A stretch of DNA of 64,000 bases from the NCBI GenBank assembly GCA_020724265.1, contig DYHH01000012.1, forward strand, positions 19,037 to 83,036, written 5' to 3'. A model generated the notes under the pieces. It saw only the letters and a program-made list of their open reading frames with translations, ran no database searches and had not been told where the DNA came from. Position 1 is the first letter of the stretch. The number at the start of each line of letters is the position of its first letter. Both the position numbers and the translations under genes were made by a program. This DNA comes from Melioribacter roseus. GTDB taxonomy: Bacteria; Bacteroidota; Ignavibacteria; Ignavibacteriales; Melioribacteraceae. Shown piece by piece: positions 8,048 through 16,746 of this stretch.

Positions 8048-9094
8048 TCATTCGCCAAAATAAGTATATAGAACATCTTCCCATTTCTTATCGCTGATGT
8101 ACTTTATTATTTCGCGGTTTAATTCTTCGCGTAATTTACTTCCTTCCGGAATAGCAAACCCGTAATATACAGGCTCAAGTGTTGTGGGAAGCACTTTAAC
8201 TTTAGAACCCAAATTGTAATTTTTGATTAGATACTTTAAAATAGGAGCATCATATACAAATGCATCTAAGTTTCCGTTTGCTATTTCTTCTAATCCGTCA
8301 GATACGGATTTGAAAGTTGAGTAATTAATTCTTTTATCAACAAGAAATGATTCTGCAGAAGATTCTGCAATCGTTCCAACGCTTGATTTATATAAATCCC
8401 CAAGACCTTTAATATTAGTTTCAAGCTGACCGACGGTTAAAGCAGAAGCAATTGCAGCTGTTATACTCGATATAATTATGATTGCGGCAAACATCCATAC
8501 CAAGGCAACAACTCTTCCGCCGATTGATTTTGGAGCTTTATCGCCGTAGCCAACCGTTGTCATAGTAACGGCAGCAAACCAAAAACTCGACCACAAACCT
8601 TTTGATCTGCCGTCACCGAACTGATCAGGGTTTTTATCTTTTTCAAATAACCAAGTTATAAAACCGACAACGGATAAGATTAATACCAAAGCACCTATCG
8701 CTTGAAAAAATTCCAATGAGATAATTCTTTTAAATAAGCTTAATAAGCCCGCTTCTTCTTTCGCGGCAACCGCAATGCTTAATCCGGTAACATAATATGG
8801 ATGAGTAAAATCGAACCTCTCTTCTCTTTCGGCGGTAATTGTAAGAGGAGAAACAACCACGCCTACTTCTTCGGTTTCAACTGATTTAATTACTCCCTCA
8901 AGGTCATATTCAATAACATCATAATTCAGTTGAAGTTCATTTGAAACAACCCTCCAAAGCTCGAAAGACACTCCGCCCCAGCTTCCATCTTGTTGTTTGA
9001 TGACAAATGGCTCAGCGGTTTTTGTCCCTACAATGATTTTATTTTGAGCAGAGAGTGATGTGAGTAGAATTAAGAATGTAAATAAGTATCGCAT
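8048..9094 (-). CDS. GluR0-like ligand-gated potassium channel
   Basis: 348 residues. Order: signal peptide (1-17), first lobe of an SBP_bac_3 amino-acid-binding domain (about 18-110), TM helix M1 (about 131-150), re-entrant pore with a complete K+ selectivity filter TTVGYGD (179-185), TM helix M3 (about 192-215) carrying SSITAAIASALT, then the second ligand-binding lobe (about 225-348). A pore splitting the binding domain is the architecture of prokaryotic ionotropic glutamate receptors such as Synechocystis GluR0, and SITAAIASALT aligns with the SYTANLAAFLT gate of eukaryotic receptors. It should open a K+ path when a periplasmic amino acid binds; the ligand is unknown. It begins 63 nt after the end of the Mrp antiporter operon on the same strand. 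An SD (GAGGAGAG) is present. Confidence 0.9.
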   Translation of the reverse strand: MRYLFTFLILLTSLSAQNKIIVGTKTAEPFVIKQQDGSWGGVSFELWRVVSNELQLNYDVIEYDLEGVIKSVETEEVGVVVSPLTITAEREERFDFTHPYYVTGLSIAVAAKEEAGLLSLFKRIISLEFFQAIGALVLILSVVGFITWLFEKDKNPDQFGDGRSKGLWSSFWFAAVTMTTVGYGDKAPKSIGGRVVALVWMFAAIIIISSITAAIASALTVGQLETNIKGLGDLYKSSVGTIAESSAESFLVDKRINYSTFKSVSDGLEEIANGNLDAFVYDAPILKYLIKNYNLGSKVKVLPTTLEPVYYGFAIPEGSKLREELNREIIKYISDKKWEDVLYTYFGE

Positions 9095-9157
9095 GGAACT
9101 CTCCTCAAATTATCATACAATTCCGGATATTAAAGCAGTAATACCTGCCGTTTCCGA

Positions 9158-10882
9158 TTAAATGATTAAGCTGAAGATATAGAACACAGCAAAGCTTAGA
9201 ATGATTAGCATCAGCAATAAATGTGTTGTAGCGCGGTGAAGATCCGGATCATAATCTCTCTCTTCTTCACTCTTATTAAAAAGCATAAGGGGATTGCGAC
9301 TTACTCGAATTAACTTTTGAGAAAAATCCATAGAAACAGTTTCAATAAAGTTGAATGCAGCCTCAACTCCATCAACAAAAACCCTCTGAACAAATTGAGC
9401 GGGTTTTCGATAAAACCAATCAGTATCCAAGGCAACTGTGGGCTCACCTTCAAGTTTTTTACGAAGCAGCCAAAACGCGATGAAGGTAAATGTTAGTATC
9501 TGCACAGATTCTGTTAAGTGATAAATTGTATATGGTTCGTAATTAACGGTGAACGGTAAGTAATCATAAAGCAAAGTTGGATAAACACCGAATAAAGTAC
9601 AAAGTATTGCTGCAAGCAGCATTCCAATATGCATGTTAACCGGTGGTTTTGTCGGTTCGATTTCTTCTTTTGATTTACTCCACCAAGTAAAATATGGAAG
9701 TTTTAATCCGGTATGTAGAAAAGTACCGACCGATGCAAGCAACAACAATAACATTGCAGTATCAAAATGTGCTTCTCCGGCAGCTGAAACTACCATGGAT
9801 TTGCTAATGAATCCATTAAATAATGGGAAGCCGGAAATTGAAAAAGCGCCGATCATATAAAGCCACAAAGTAATTGGTTGTTTTTTTGCAATCCCTCCAA
9901 GTTCCGTAAGTTTACTTCTACCGGTTGTGTGAAGAACAACACCCGCTCCCATAAAAAGAAGTGCTTTATACAAAATATGGCTGAATGCATGAGCAGTTGT
10001 TCCATTAATCGCCATTTCGGTTCCGATACCGACACCCGCAACCATATAGCCAACCTGACTAATTATATGATAAGCAAGGATTTCTCTTATATCGTTTGCA
10101 AGAACAGCATAAACAACACCGTATAATGCCATCATTACGCCAAAGAAAATTAAAACTTCCCATCCGGCAAAAATTTTGATAAGAATTAATACAGCAGACT
10201 TTGTTGTAAATGCACTTAAGAAAACCGCTCCAGTGACAGTTGCTTTTGGATAAGCATCAGCCAGCCACGCGTGAAGAGGTGGGATAGCAGTGTTTAGAGC
10301 AACACCTAGAAGTATTAACCAAGATGAAAGCGATCCATCTGGTGTAAGACTTGTAATAATAATCGAACCTGTATTTGAAATGTTGAGTATTATTCCGGCA
10401 AGTAAAAGACTTCCACCGAAGAGATGCACAATTAAATAACGCATACCCGCATTAATTGATTCATTGGTTCTTCTTGCCCAAACCAAATAAGTTGAAGCAA
10501 CCGCCATTAATTCCCAGAAGATAAAGAGTGTAAAATAATCACCGGCAAACGTAACACCGAGCGCACCTCCGGCATAAAGCAAAGCCGCCGATTGCTGACC
10601 TTTTTCTTTTAAGTGATATGAATAAACACCGCCGATTATTGCTATGATTGAAAATATAGTACCGAAAATTCTGTTTAACCTGCTAAACTCACCGATAATT
10701 AATTGATAGTTAAGAAAGTCCGCTTTTATTAAATAACCCTCTGGGAAAGACCAGATTGTAATCAATGCTATTAAAGGAAAAAGCATAAAGCTTCCGGCGC
10801 GAATTTGTTTCGGCAGCAGAGGCAAAACAAGTGCGCCTAAAATCATATAATATGCAGGTGCTATGAACATACTAATCTGCAT
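9158..10882 (-). CDS. MrpD-like antiporter subunit, third copy
   Basis: 574 residues, about 14 TM helices plus a longer C-terminal part (about 480-574) with an extra terminal helix. Membrane proton/cation-translocating subunit of the Mrp/complex I antiporter-like family. The TM5-region Glu is present (IFWELMA, E124), as is a later Lys (SHILYKALLF). At the TM7 position the usual Lys is N197 (GVALNTAIPPLHAWL), whereas the two sister subunits keep Lys. From memory, the NTAIPPLHAWL form recurs in one MrpD-like subfamily, so this looks like a family trait, not a decay. Overlaps the 73-residue gene by 11 nt. Last gene of the antiporter set. Confidence 0.85.
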   Translation of the reverse strand: MQISMFIAPAYYMILGALVLPLLPKQIRAGSFMLFPLIALITIWSFPEGYLIKADFLNYQLIIGEFSRLNRIFGTIFSIIAIIGGVYSYHLKEKGQQSAALLYAGGALGVTFAGDYFTLFIFWELMAVASTYLVWARRTNESINAGMRYLIVHLFGGSLLLAGIILNISNTGSIIITSLTPDGSLSSWLILLGVALNTAIPPLHAWLADAYPKATVTGAVFLSAFTTKSAVLILIKIFAGWEVLIFFGVMMALYGVVYAVLANDIREILAYHIISQVGYMVAGVGIGTEMAINGTTAHAFSHILYKALLFMGAGVVLHTTGRSKLTELGGIAKKQPITLWLYMIGAFSISGFPLFNGFISKSMVVSAAGEAHFDTAMLLLLLASVGTFLHTGLKLPYFTWWSKSKEEIEPTKPPVNMHIGMLLAAILCTLFGVYPTLLYDYLPFTVNYEPYTIYHLTESVQILTFTFIAFWLLRKKLEGEPTVALDTDWFYRKPAQFVQRVFVDGVEAAFNFIETVSMDFSQKLIRVSRNPLMLFNKSEEERDYDPDLHRATTHLLLMLIILSFAVFYIFSLII

Positions 10883-11093
10883 CGTAATAATCTTCTTTCC
10901 TTTGAATGAATAATTTTCCCAACCACTTTGATATATAAATTATTGCAACACATCCAACAAATCCCCAAAGTATGTAAAACATCGGGACATAACTCCACCA
11001 ATGTTTCTTAGGATAATCTGCGAGCAAGACAAACTCTGCAAATAATGTTATCAACGTAATAACACCCAATAATATCCAATGCCATTTTTTCAT
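10872..11093 (-). CDS. Small two-helix membrane protein of the Mrp-type operon
   Basis: 73 residues: two hydrophobic helices (about residues 7-24 and 38-57), Trp-rich (KWHWILL, HWWSYVP) and an acidic tail EDYYDAD. Placed between two MrpD-like genes with 1-nt and overlapping junctions, so it is almost certainly an operon member. Small proteins with a similar HWW...YIP...EDYYD layout occur in related clusters in other bacteria as far as I recall; treat that as unverified. A structural or assembly role in the complex is inferred. Function unknown. Confidence 0.75.
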   Translation of the reverse strand: MKKWHWILLGVITLITLFAEFVLLADYPKKHWWSYVPMFYILWGFVGCVAIIYISKWLGKLFIQRKEDYYDAD

Positions 11094-11094
11094 C

Positions 11095-12591
11095 TTATAA
11101 TCCTTTCATAACATCAGTTGTAATACTTACAGCGAGATCAAAGAAATTAAAAAATAGATCAGGGAACAAACCGAACAAAACTGATAACACAGCCGTAATA
11201 GTTATTGGAACAACCATAAGTTTGTTCGCCTCGCCATAATTTTCCAAACCACTTCCTTCCTTAAAATAAGCTCGATAAATAATAGGGAAGAAGTAACCTG
11301 CATTTAACAATCCGCTTAATAATAAAATCGTTAATCCTATATCCATCCCGGCTTCTAAAGATCCGATACCCAAAAACCATTTACTTATAAATCCATTTAT
11401 TGGCGGAATACCGGCTAAACCAATTGAGCCGATAGTAAATGCCCCCATTGTCCAAGGCATCACTTTTGCAATACCATCAAGTTGACTAATGTTTTCTCTA
11501 TGAAGATTAACATAAATAGCACCCGCGCAGAAGAACAAAGTTATCTTCATAGTTGCGTGTGTTGATATGTGCATAATTCCGCCGGTAAATCCTGAAGTTG
11601 AAAGTAACGAAACACCAAGAACAATATAGGAAAGATGTCCGACCGTAGAATACGCAAGTCGTCTTTTTAAATTATCTTGTTTGAATGCAAGCAAAGATGC
11701 AAGAATTATTGTTGTGCCGGCAAACGCAAATAGAATATTATTCAGACCATATTGTTCCATCATCTCGGGACCGAATACGAAACCAACAACTCTTACAACA
11801 CCGAACACACCGGATTTAACAACTGCGACTGCATGCAGCAAAGCACTAACGGGAGTCGGTGCTGCCATTGCCGCGGGAAGCCAGCTATGTAAAGGCATAA
11901 TACCGGCTTTAACTCCTACTCCGGCTAAGAATAACATGAATAAAACAATTACGGCATCTTTTGATAAGTTAACATCGGAAAAGATTCCGCCGGCGGAAAA
12001 ATCTAAAGTGTTTGTGTAGTGATAAGTTAATCCGGCTGCGGCAATAAGAATAACACCGGCAGTTAATGTATATAGTAAATATTTTCTACCCGCAGCAATT
12101 GCTTCTTTGTTTTCTTTATGAATAACAAGCGGGTAAGTTGCAATAGTCAACACTTCATAAAAAATTATAAACGTAAGTAAGTTTGCAGAAAAAGCAATTC
12201 CGATTGTAGCAGAAAGACAAACGGCAAAACTTGCAAAATAACGAGTTTGTTTTTTTTCATTATTGCCGCGCACATAACCTATTGAATAAAATGAAGTGAA
12301 TATCCAAAGTCCAGAAGCAATAATTGCAAAGAATATTCCGAATTGATCTGCCTTTAGTGCGAGCTCAACACCGGGTGCAATTTCTAAAATGTTAAATACT
12401 GCAGCCTTGCCTTCCAATGCTGCAGGAAGTAATGTTAACACTAAAACAAACTTCACAAGTGCCGCAAGTATTGTCCACCCTTCGCGTAAGTTGGGATTGC
12501 TTCTGCTGATAATAATTAACGGAACCGCAAGCAGCGAAACCATCACAGCATAAAAGGGAATTGTAGAATTATATGTAGAAATTATTTCCAT
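11095..12591 (-). CDS. MrpD-like antiporter subunit, second copy
   Basis: 498 residues, about 14 TM helices. Key residues of ion-translocating subunits are all visible: E146 (FIIFYEVLTIATYPL), K228 in TM7 (GVKAGIMPLHSWLP), HAVAVVKSG in TM8 and a Lys in THATMKITLFF. This makes it a competent antiporter-type channel. It lies 13 nt after the first mrpD stop and 1 nt before the small membrane gene. In this operon the N-terminal, MrpD-like half of MrpA is missing, and this subunit or the third copy probably replaces it. Confidence 0.87.
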   Translation of the reverse strand: MEIISTYNSTIPFYAVMVSLLAVPLIIISRSNPNLREGWTILAALVKFVLVLTLLPAALEGKAAVFNILEIAPGVELALKADQFGIFFAIIASGLWIFTSFYSIGYVRGNNEKKQTRYFASFAVCLSATIGIAFSANLLTFIIFYEVLTIATYPLVIHKENKEAIAAGRKYLLYTLTAGVILIAAAGLTYHYTNTLDFSAGGIFSDVNLSKDAVIVLFMLFLAGVGVKAGIMPLHSWLPAAMAAPTPVSALLHAVAVVKSGVFGVVRVVGFVFGPEMMEQYGLNNILFAFAGTTIILASLLAFKQDNLKRRLAYSTVGHLSYIVLGVSLLSTSGFTGGIMHISTHATMKITLFFCAGAIYVNLHRENISQLDGIAKVMPWTMGAFTIGSIGLAGIPPINGFISKWFLGIGSLEAGMDIGLTILLLSGLLNAGYFFPIIYRAYFKEGSGLENYGEANKLMVVPITITAVLSVLFGLFPDLFFNFFDLAVSITTDVMKGL

Positions 12592-12604
12592 TGTTGTTTC
12601 TTAT

Positions 12605-14098
12605 TTATAACGAGAACATTCCTTCCGGCATCATTTTGTAAATGTGTTCTACTATAATAAAGTTCAATATACCCAGTACAATCAAACCGATTGCCAAAAC
12701 TAATATCGGCATCAACATAGAAAATTGAATTTCGTTTCTCTTTACTTCTTCTTTTACTTCCGATGCATCAGGAGATTTCATATACACCTTTTCAAGAATT
12801 CTGAAAAAGTAAACAGCATTCAATAAACTGCTGATTAATATTACGGCAAGAAATAACCAGCTTGAATTTTCAATTGTTCCCAAAGCGAGATACCACTTAC
12901 TGAAAAACCCGGCTAAAGGCGGTAATCCCACCATTGATAAAGCGGCAACTGTAAAAGCCGCCATCGTCCATGGATATTTTTTTCTATAAGTATCATCAAA
13001 TTTGAAAATGTCTGAATGACCTTCTTTCGTTATAATACTGCCCGCTACCATAAACAAAGTTGCTTTCATAAAAGCATGATTAAGTAAATGCAAAACTGCT
13101 CCAATAAATCCAAACGGATTTGCAAGACCAATACCCAAGCCGATATAACCAATTTGTGCAACACTGCTGTATGCAAGCATCCGTTTCATTTCTTTTTGTG
13201 CAATTGCTAAAATTGATCCGAAAATAATTCCTGCGGAAGAGAAGATTGCAATTAAGTCGGAAACCGCTAATTCCTGGCTGAAATAATTTAAACCGAACAC
13301 GAAGTACAGCAATCTAATCATTGCATAAGCACCAACCTTAGTTCCGATAGGTGCAATTAAAGCGGACGATGAAGAAGGAGCGTGAGTATATGAATCGGGT
13401 AGCCATCCGTGCATCGGGAAAATTGCCATCTTTATTCCTAATCCAACGACAATTAATATTAACGCAACAATTATTGTTGGGCTATCGTTCATATGCGGCA
13501 GGATATTATAGAGATCATTCATATTTAATGTGCCGCTCATAAAGTATAAGTAACCGATTCCCAGTAAATAAAACGATGCGCCGATTGTTCCGATTATCAA
13601 ATATTTGAATGCCGCAAACGGAGCTTTTTTATCACCAACTCCGATTAACGCATAACTTGCTAAAGAGGAAATTTCTATAAAAACGTAAAGATTGAATAAA
13701 TCACCTGTAATTATCATCCCGTTAAAACCCGTAAGCAGAAGCATTACAACGGAATAATATGCAGTTTGCTTTCCGGGTAATTCCTTTTCAACAGGTTGGT
13801 ATGAATAAGCAATTACAAAAAGGGCAACAAAATTTATTACAAGTACAACAAAAGATGAGAGATGGTCGTAGACATATTCAATTCCAACCGGGGGAATCCA
13901 TCCGCCGAAATAATAATTAATCGGTCCGGTTAGAATTACAAAAACAAAGCCATATAAAGAAAGAATTGCCGAAGTTAGAGCCGTTAAAGCAGCAATAGGA
14001 TATGCAAGATTTTTCTTCCAAACCCCTAAGAGCGGAATGATCAGAGACGCAAACAAAAAAAGCAGCGGTATTATTGCGGGAAGATTTTTTTCGATCAT
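12605..14098 (-). CDS. mrpD: Mrp antiporter subunit D
   Basis: 497 residues, about 14 TM helices. Carries the MrpD signatures LFNLYVFIEISSLASYAL (E142), GIKMAIFPMHGWLPDSYTHAP (K223 in TM7) and HAFMKATLF. It directly follows mrpC with a 4-nt overlap (14095-14098), the standard mrpC-mrpD order, so it is taken as the canonical MrpD. Part of the membrane Na+(K+)/H+ antiporter complex. The Glu in TM5 is essential for antiport in studied Mrp systems. Confidence 0.92.
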   Translation of the reverse strand: MIEKNLPAIIPLLFLFASLIIPLLGVWKKNLAYPIAALTALTSAILSLYGFVFVILTGPINYYFGGWIPPVGIEYVYDHLSSFVVLVINFVALFVIAYSYQPVEKELPGKQTAYYSVVMLLLTGFNGMIITGDLFNLYVFIEISSLASYALIGVGDKKAPFAAFKYLIIGTIGASFYLLGIGYLYFMSGTLNMNDLYNILPHMNDSPTIIVALILIVVGLGIKMAIFPMHGWLPDSYTHAPSSSSALIAPIGTKVGAYAMIRLLYFVFGLNYFSQELAVSDLIAIFSSAGIIFGSILAIAQKEMKRMLAYSSVAQIGYIGLGIGLANPFGFIGAVLHLLNHAFMKATLFMVAGSIITKEGHSDIFKFDDTYRKKYPWTMAAFTVAALSMVGLPPLAGFFSKWYLALGTIENSSWLFLAVILISSLLNAVYFFRILEKVYMKSPDASEVKEEVKRNEIQFSMLMPILVLAIGLIVLGILNFIIVEHIYKMMPEGMFSL

Positions 14099-14475
14099 TT
14101 CATTAACTCAAGAAGTTCGTTTTCATCGAGGGTTTTATAATTTTTATAAATTAAAATCAGTAATGTAAAAGCAACACCAACGGTAGCAACACCAACAACA
14201 ATTGCCGTCAGCATTAAAGCATGCGGCAACGGGTTAATATAATTTGCCGGATTATCCACAGATAAATTTTCCATAATGATTGGAACAGTCGCATCAGCCT
14301 TTATCGCACTAGATATATAAAATAAAATAACCGCAGCCTGGAAAATGGTCATGCCGATAAGTTTCTTTACCAAATTTTTCTTTACCGTCATCCCGTACAA
14401 ACCGATTGCCAGCAGAATAATGATGAACCAATAATCATAATGACCCGCAATAAAATCAAATAGATTCATCGTCAT
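14095..14475 (-). CDS. mrpC: Mrp antiporter subunit C (NuoK-like)
   Basis: 126 residues with three TM helices, homologous to NuoK. The segment NPLPHALMLTAIVVGVATVGVAFTL is diagnostic (PHALMLTAIVVG in particular). It overlaps mrpB by 20 nt and mrpD by 4 nt, so translation is coupled. Cytoplasmic-membrane subunit linking the antiporter-like D subunits. Confidence 0.92.
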   Translation of the reverse strand: MTMNLFDFIAGHYDYWFIIILLAIGLYGMTVKKNLVKKLIGMTIFQAAVILFYISSAIKADATVPIIMENLSVDNPANYINPLPHALMLTAIVVGVATVGVAFTLLILIYKNYKTLDENELLELMK

Positions 14476-14902
14476 CTTCCTCTAAAAGGTTATCATAAAT
14501 AGAAACAAGAATAGTCATAACAGCTAACCCTACTCCAACTTCGATAAGAAGAATTCCGTAGAAACGTAACTCGGCAGTAATCATACCCGGAAAGGGAAGC
14601 AGACCGTAGTCGAGAAAATATCCCCCCATTATCAATGCAATAAACCCAACACCGAAGAAAATTAATACACCAATCGCTCCAAGCGGAATACCGTAATCTT
14701 TATTAAAATGAAGCTGATGTACTTTTTCTTCCATTGCAATTCTTATAAGTATTATAGAAGAAGCAAGAAGCGCCCCTCCTTGAAAACCACCGCCGGGACT
14801 ATAATGACCGTGAAAAATCACATACATTCCAAACAGCATTATGTAAGGCGATAATACTCTGCTTAAAAGAAGTATAATTGGACTACTGCTTCCGTGCTTC
14901 AC
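14456..14902 (-). CDS. mrpB: Mrp antiporter subunit B
   Basis: 148 residues with four TM helices. Signature: SPYIMLFGMYVIFHGHYSPG followed by GGFQGGALLASS (about residues 17-48). The Met start at 14902 lies within the preceding gene (20-nt overlap). It equals MbhF of archaeal membrane-bound hydrogenases. Essential structural subunit of the Mrp complex. Confidence 0.92.
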   Translation of the reverse strand: MKHGSSSPIILLLSRVLSPYIMLFGMYVIFHGHYSPGGGFQGGALLASSIILIRIAMEEKVHQLHFNKDYGIPLGAIGVLIFFGVGFIALIMGGYFLDYGLLPFPGMITAELRFYGILLIEVGVGLAVMTILVSIYDNLLEEDDDESI

Positions 14903-15197
14903 GTTTTCTTTCTCTGTTTAATAGTAAGAAACAAATCATTCCCGCGGCAAAAATTACAACTTCTTCACCGAGCGTATCAAAAGCTCTATAATCACCCAAA
15001 ACGGATGTAACCATGTTGGGTGTATTTGCATCCTTCATTGCATTTTCAATATAATATGAAGAAGCAACCGGTGTTCCCGTCAAACTTATTTCTTGATTAA
15101 CCAATGCATTCGGGTCGCCCCGGTAAGGAAGACCATATGCGGCATAAATCAGCAATAAAGCAAAAACACCAATACTTATGTAAGTTAGATATTTCAA
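14883..15197 (-). CDS. MbhE-like subunit (C-terminal MrpA fragment)
   Basis: 104 residues with two TM helices (about 4-22 and 80-96). The middle contains NMVTSVLGDYRAFDTLGEE, matching the conserved NxVTxVLxDxRxFDTLGE region near the C-terminus of MrpA, here a separate polypeptide as in MbhE of archaeal hydrogenase/antiporter clusters. Overlaps its upstream neighbour by 4 nt and mrpB by 20 nt. It shows that MrpA is split in this operon. Confidence 0.85.
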   Translation of the reverse strand: MKYLTYISIGVFALLLIYAAYGLPYRGDPNALVNQEISLTGTPVASSYYIENAMKDANTPNMVTSVLGDYRAFDTLGEEVVIFAAGMICFLLLNRERKREARKQ

Positions 15198-15439
15198 TCG
15201 TTACTTTTCCTTGTTGTTCTGAAAATCATAACAATATATAACACGCCGGTAATACCCGCCCCGACAACCGCCTCGGTGAAGCCCACATCGATTGCACCCA
15301 TGGATACAAACAGCATTGCAAGGATATAACTAAACACGCTAAGCGATACAACAGCAGTTAGTAAATCTTTCACATGTAAAGAAACAACTGCCGAAATTAC
15401 CAAGAAGATGTATAGTACAAGCTCAAGTTCCCAGTGCAT
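15194..15439 (-). CDS. MbhD-like subunit (DUF4040; MrpA fragment)
   Basis: 81 residues, three TM helices. The sequence VKDLLTAVVSLSVFSYILAM and GAIDVGFTEAVVGAGITGVL matches the DUF4040/MbhD family, equivalent to a NuoJ-like part of MrpA. It lies directly after mrpG (1-nt spacing) and overlaps the MbhE-like gene by 4 nt. Structural membrane subunit. Confidence 0.87.
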   Translation of the reverse strand: MHWELELVLYIFLVISAVVSLHVKDLLTAVVSLSVFSYILAMLFVSMGAIDVGFTEAVVGAGITGVLYIVMIFRTTRKSND

Positions 15440-15763
15440 TTATTCTTCCTTTTTATCTTCCTTTTTGAACCAAGGTTTAATCCCGAAACTTAAAGCGGCA
15501 CGCGCTAATGCATGGGCTCCGACGGGATTAGCAATTGCAACAAACACAAAAATGATTAATAATTTTAAGCTGTTTAAACAGAATCCTTCATAAACCATAA
15601 GACCCAAGATGATTAGCATAATTCCTAAAGTATCGCTTTTACTTGTAGCGTGTGATCTTGTAAAAAAGTCAGGTAAACGAATAACGCCGATACTGCCGAC
15701 CAGCATAAAAAACGAACCGGTAACGATTAATAAAACTGTTAATATATTTTGTATTTCAGCCAT
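15440..15763 (-). CDS. mrpG: Mrp antiporter subunit G
   Basis: 107 residues, three TM helices. Diagnostic stretch: VGSIGVIRLPDFFTRSHATS followed by KSDTLGIM (about residues 22-49). Basic/acidic tail KKEDKKEE at the C-terminus. Begins 11 nt after mrpF and ends against the DUF4040 gene. Confidence 0.92.
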   Translation of the reverse strand: MAEIQNILTVLLIVTGSFFMLVGSIGVIRLPDFFTRSHATSKSDTLGIMLIILGLMVYEGFCLNSLKLLIIFVFVAIANPVGAHALARAALSFGIKPWFKKEDKKEE

Positions 15764-15774
15764 TCTTTAGAATT

Positions 15775-16029
15775 CTATGTAGAAAAATATTTTGCAACAA
15801 TTAATGAACCGATAAAATTTAATATAGAATAAGCAAGAGCTATATCTATAAACATTTCGAGTCTACCGAAAAGATGCCCCAGCAATAAAATTAATACTAA
15901 GGTTTTTGTGCCAATTGCCCCGGCACCGAGCAATCTATCAAAAACCGTCGGTCCCTCTATTACGCGGTAAAAAGGGATGATTATAATGATCGTCAATCCG
16001 ATAGCTACAAAAATGAAAAATGATTCCAT
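15775..16029 (-). CDS. mrpF: Mrp antiporter subunit F
   Basis: 84 residues, three TM helices. The motif FYRVIEGPTVFDRLLGAGAIG (about residues 20-40, GPTVFDRLL most diagnostic) identifies MrpF/MnhF. The spacing to mrpE is 1 nt. Small structural subunit of the Mrp complex. Confidence 0.92.
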   Translation of the reverse strand: MESFFIFVAIGLTIIIIIPFYRVIEGPTVFDRLLGAGAIGTKTLVLILLLGHLFGRLEMFIDIALAYSILNFIGSLIVAKYFST

Positions 16030-16030
16030 A

Positions 16031-16588
16031 CTATAAATCTTCCTCCGAATCTATAATAACTTCATCACAAACAACGCGCTCAACTTCGGTTTTATATAAT
16101 TTTGCAACTTCAACAGCCAGCGAGTGGTCTATATGTGCTTCGTCGGTTTCATTTGTTAATGAATGAACAAGGAAATCATCTCCTTCAATATGAAGCGTAA
16201 CCGTTCCGGGAGTTATTGATATTGAATTACCGAGAATAACTTTTGAAACCATGTTCGGTAGATTCGTCTTAAATTTTATTAAGCCTGTCTTAATAGGCAT
16301 TTGGGGATGGATAATCAAATATGCAATTCTCATACTTGATGTAATTATTTCCCACACCAAAAAGAATATAAAATAAAAAAAACGAAGAACACTAAAATTT
16401 GTTTTTACCAGAACATTATCGGGGAAGAAAACATATCTGCGTAATTTGGAATTGAACCAAAGTACCGAGCCGACGGAAAGAACTCCGAGCGAAATATGAA
16501 ACAAGTCAAAATATCCGCTTAAGATAAGCCAGAATGCCATCATTAATATAAAGTTGAGTACGATATTTCTCGGATTAATTCTTTTCAT
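16031..16588 (-). CDS. mrpE: Mrp antiporter subunit E, first gene of operon
   Basis: 185 residues: about three TM helices in the N-terminal 100 residues, then a soluble domain with NSISITPGTVTLHIEG (about 121-136), the MrpE hallmark. The acidic C-terminus (DSEEDL) is unremarkable. It is the promoter-proximal gene of an eleven-gene run on the minus strand (order E, F, G, MbhD-like, MbhE-like, B, C, D, D2, small, D3). Spacing inside the run never exceeds 13 nt. Start ATG at 16588, with only a weak SD. Confidence 0.92.
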   Translation of the reverse strand: MKRINPRNIVLNFILMMAFWLILSGYFDLFHISLGVLSVGSVLWFNSKLRRYVFFPDNVLVKTNFSVLRFFYFIFFLVWEIITSSMRIAYLIIHPQMPIKTGLIKFKTNLPNMVSKVILGNSISITPGTVTLHIEGDDFLVHSLTNETDEAHIDHSLAVEVAKLYKTEVERVVCDEVIIDSEEDL

Positions 16589-16716
16589 ATGCTCTAATAA
16601 GACTGCAAAAGTTATAGAAAAAAGGATATTTTTCCAAGGAAATGCGTATTAAACCGGCGCTCTATGGAATAGAGTTAGTGATATAAATTAATAATAATAA
16701 CCTTTGCTGCAGCTTA

Positions 16717-16746
16717 GTAATATTGTTGTAATTGTAACAATGTTAC
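16717..16746 (-). terminator. Hairpin after the DinB gene
   Basis: Arms 16717-16727 and 16736-16746 pair over 11 positions with one G-U pair; the right arm touches the DinB stop codon at 16747-16749. No T-run follows on the minus strand. A second, shorter hairpin (CTCTAT/ATAGAG, 16660-16674) lies closer to mrpE. Together they probably insulate the Mrp operon from the DinB gene. Confidence 0.45.

Noticed and set aside
9158..16588. Reading the cluster as a respiratory complex I or a membrane-bound hydrogenase
   Set aside because: No NuoB/C/D/I, NiFe large or small subunit or ferredoxin gene occurs in the window. The gene order E-F-G-(MrpA pieces)-B-C-D is that of Mrp antiporters.
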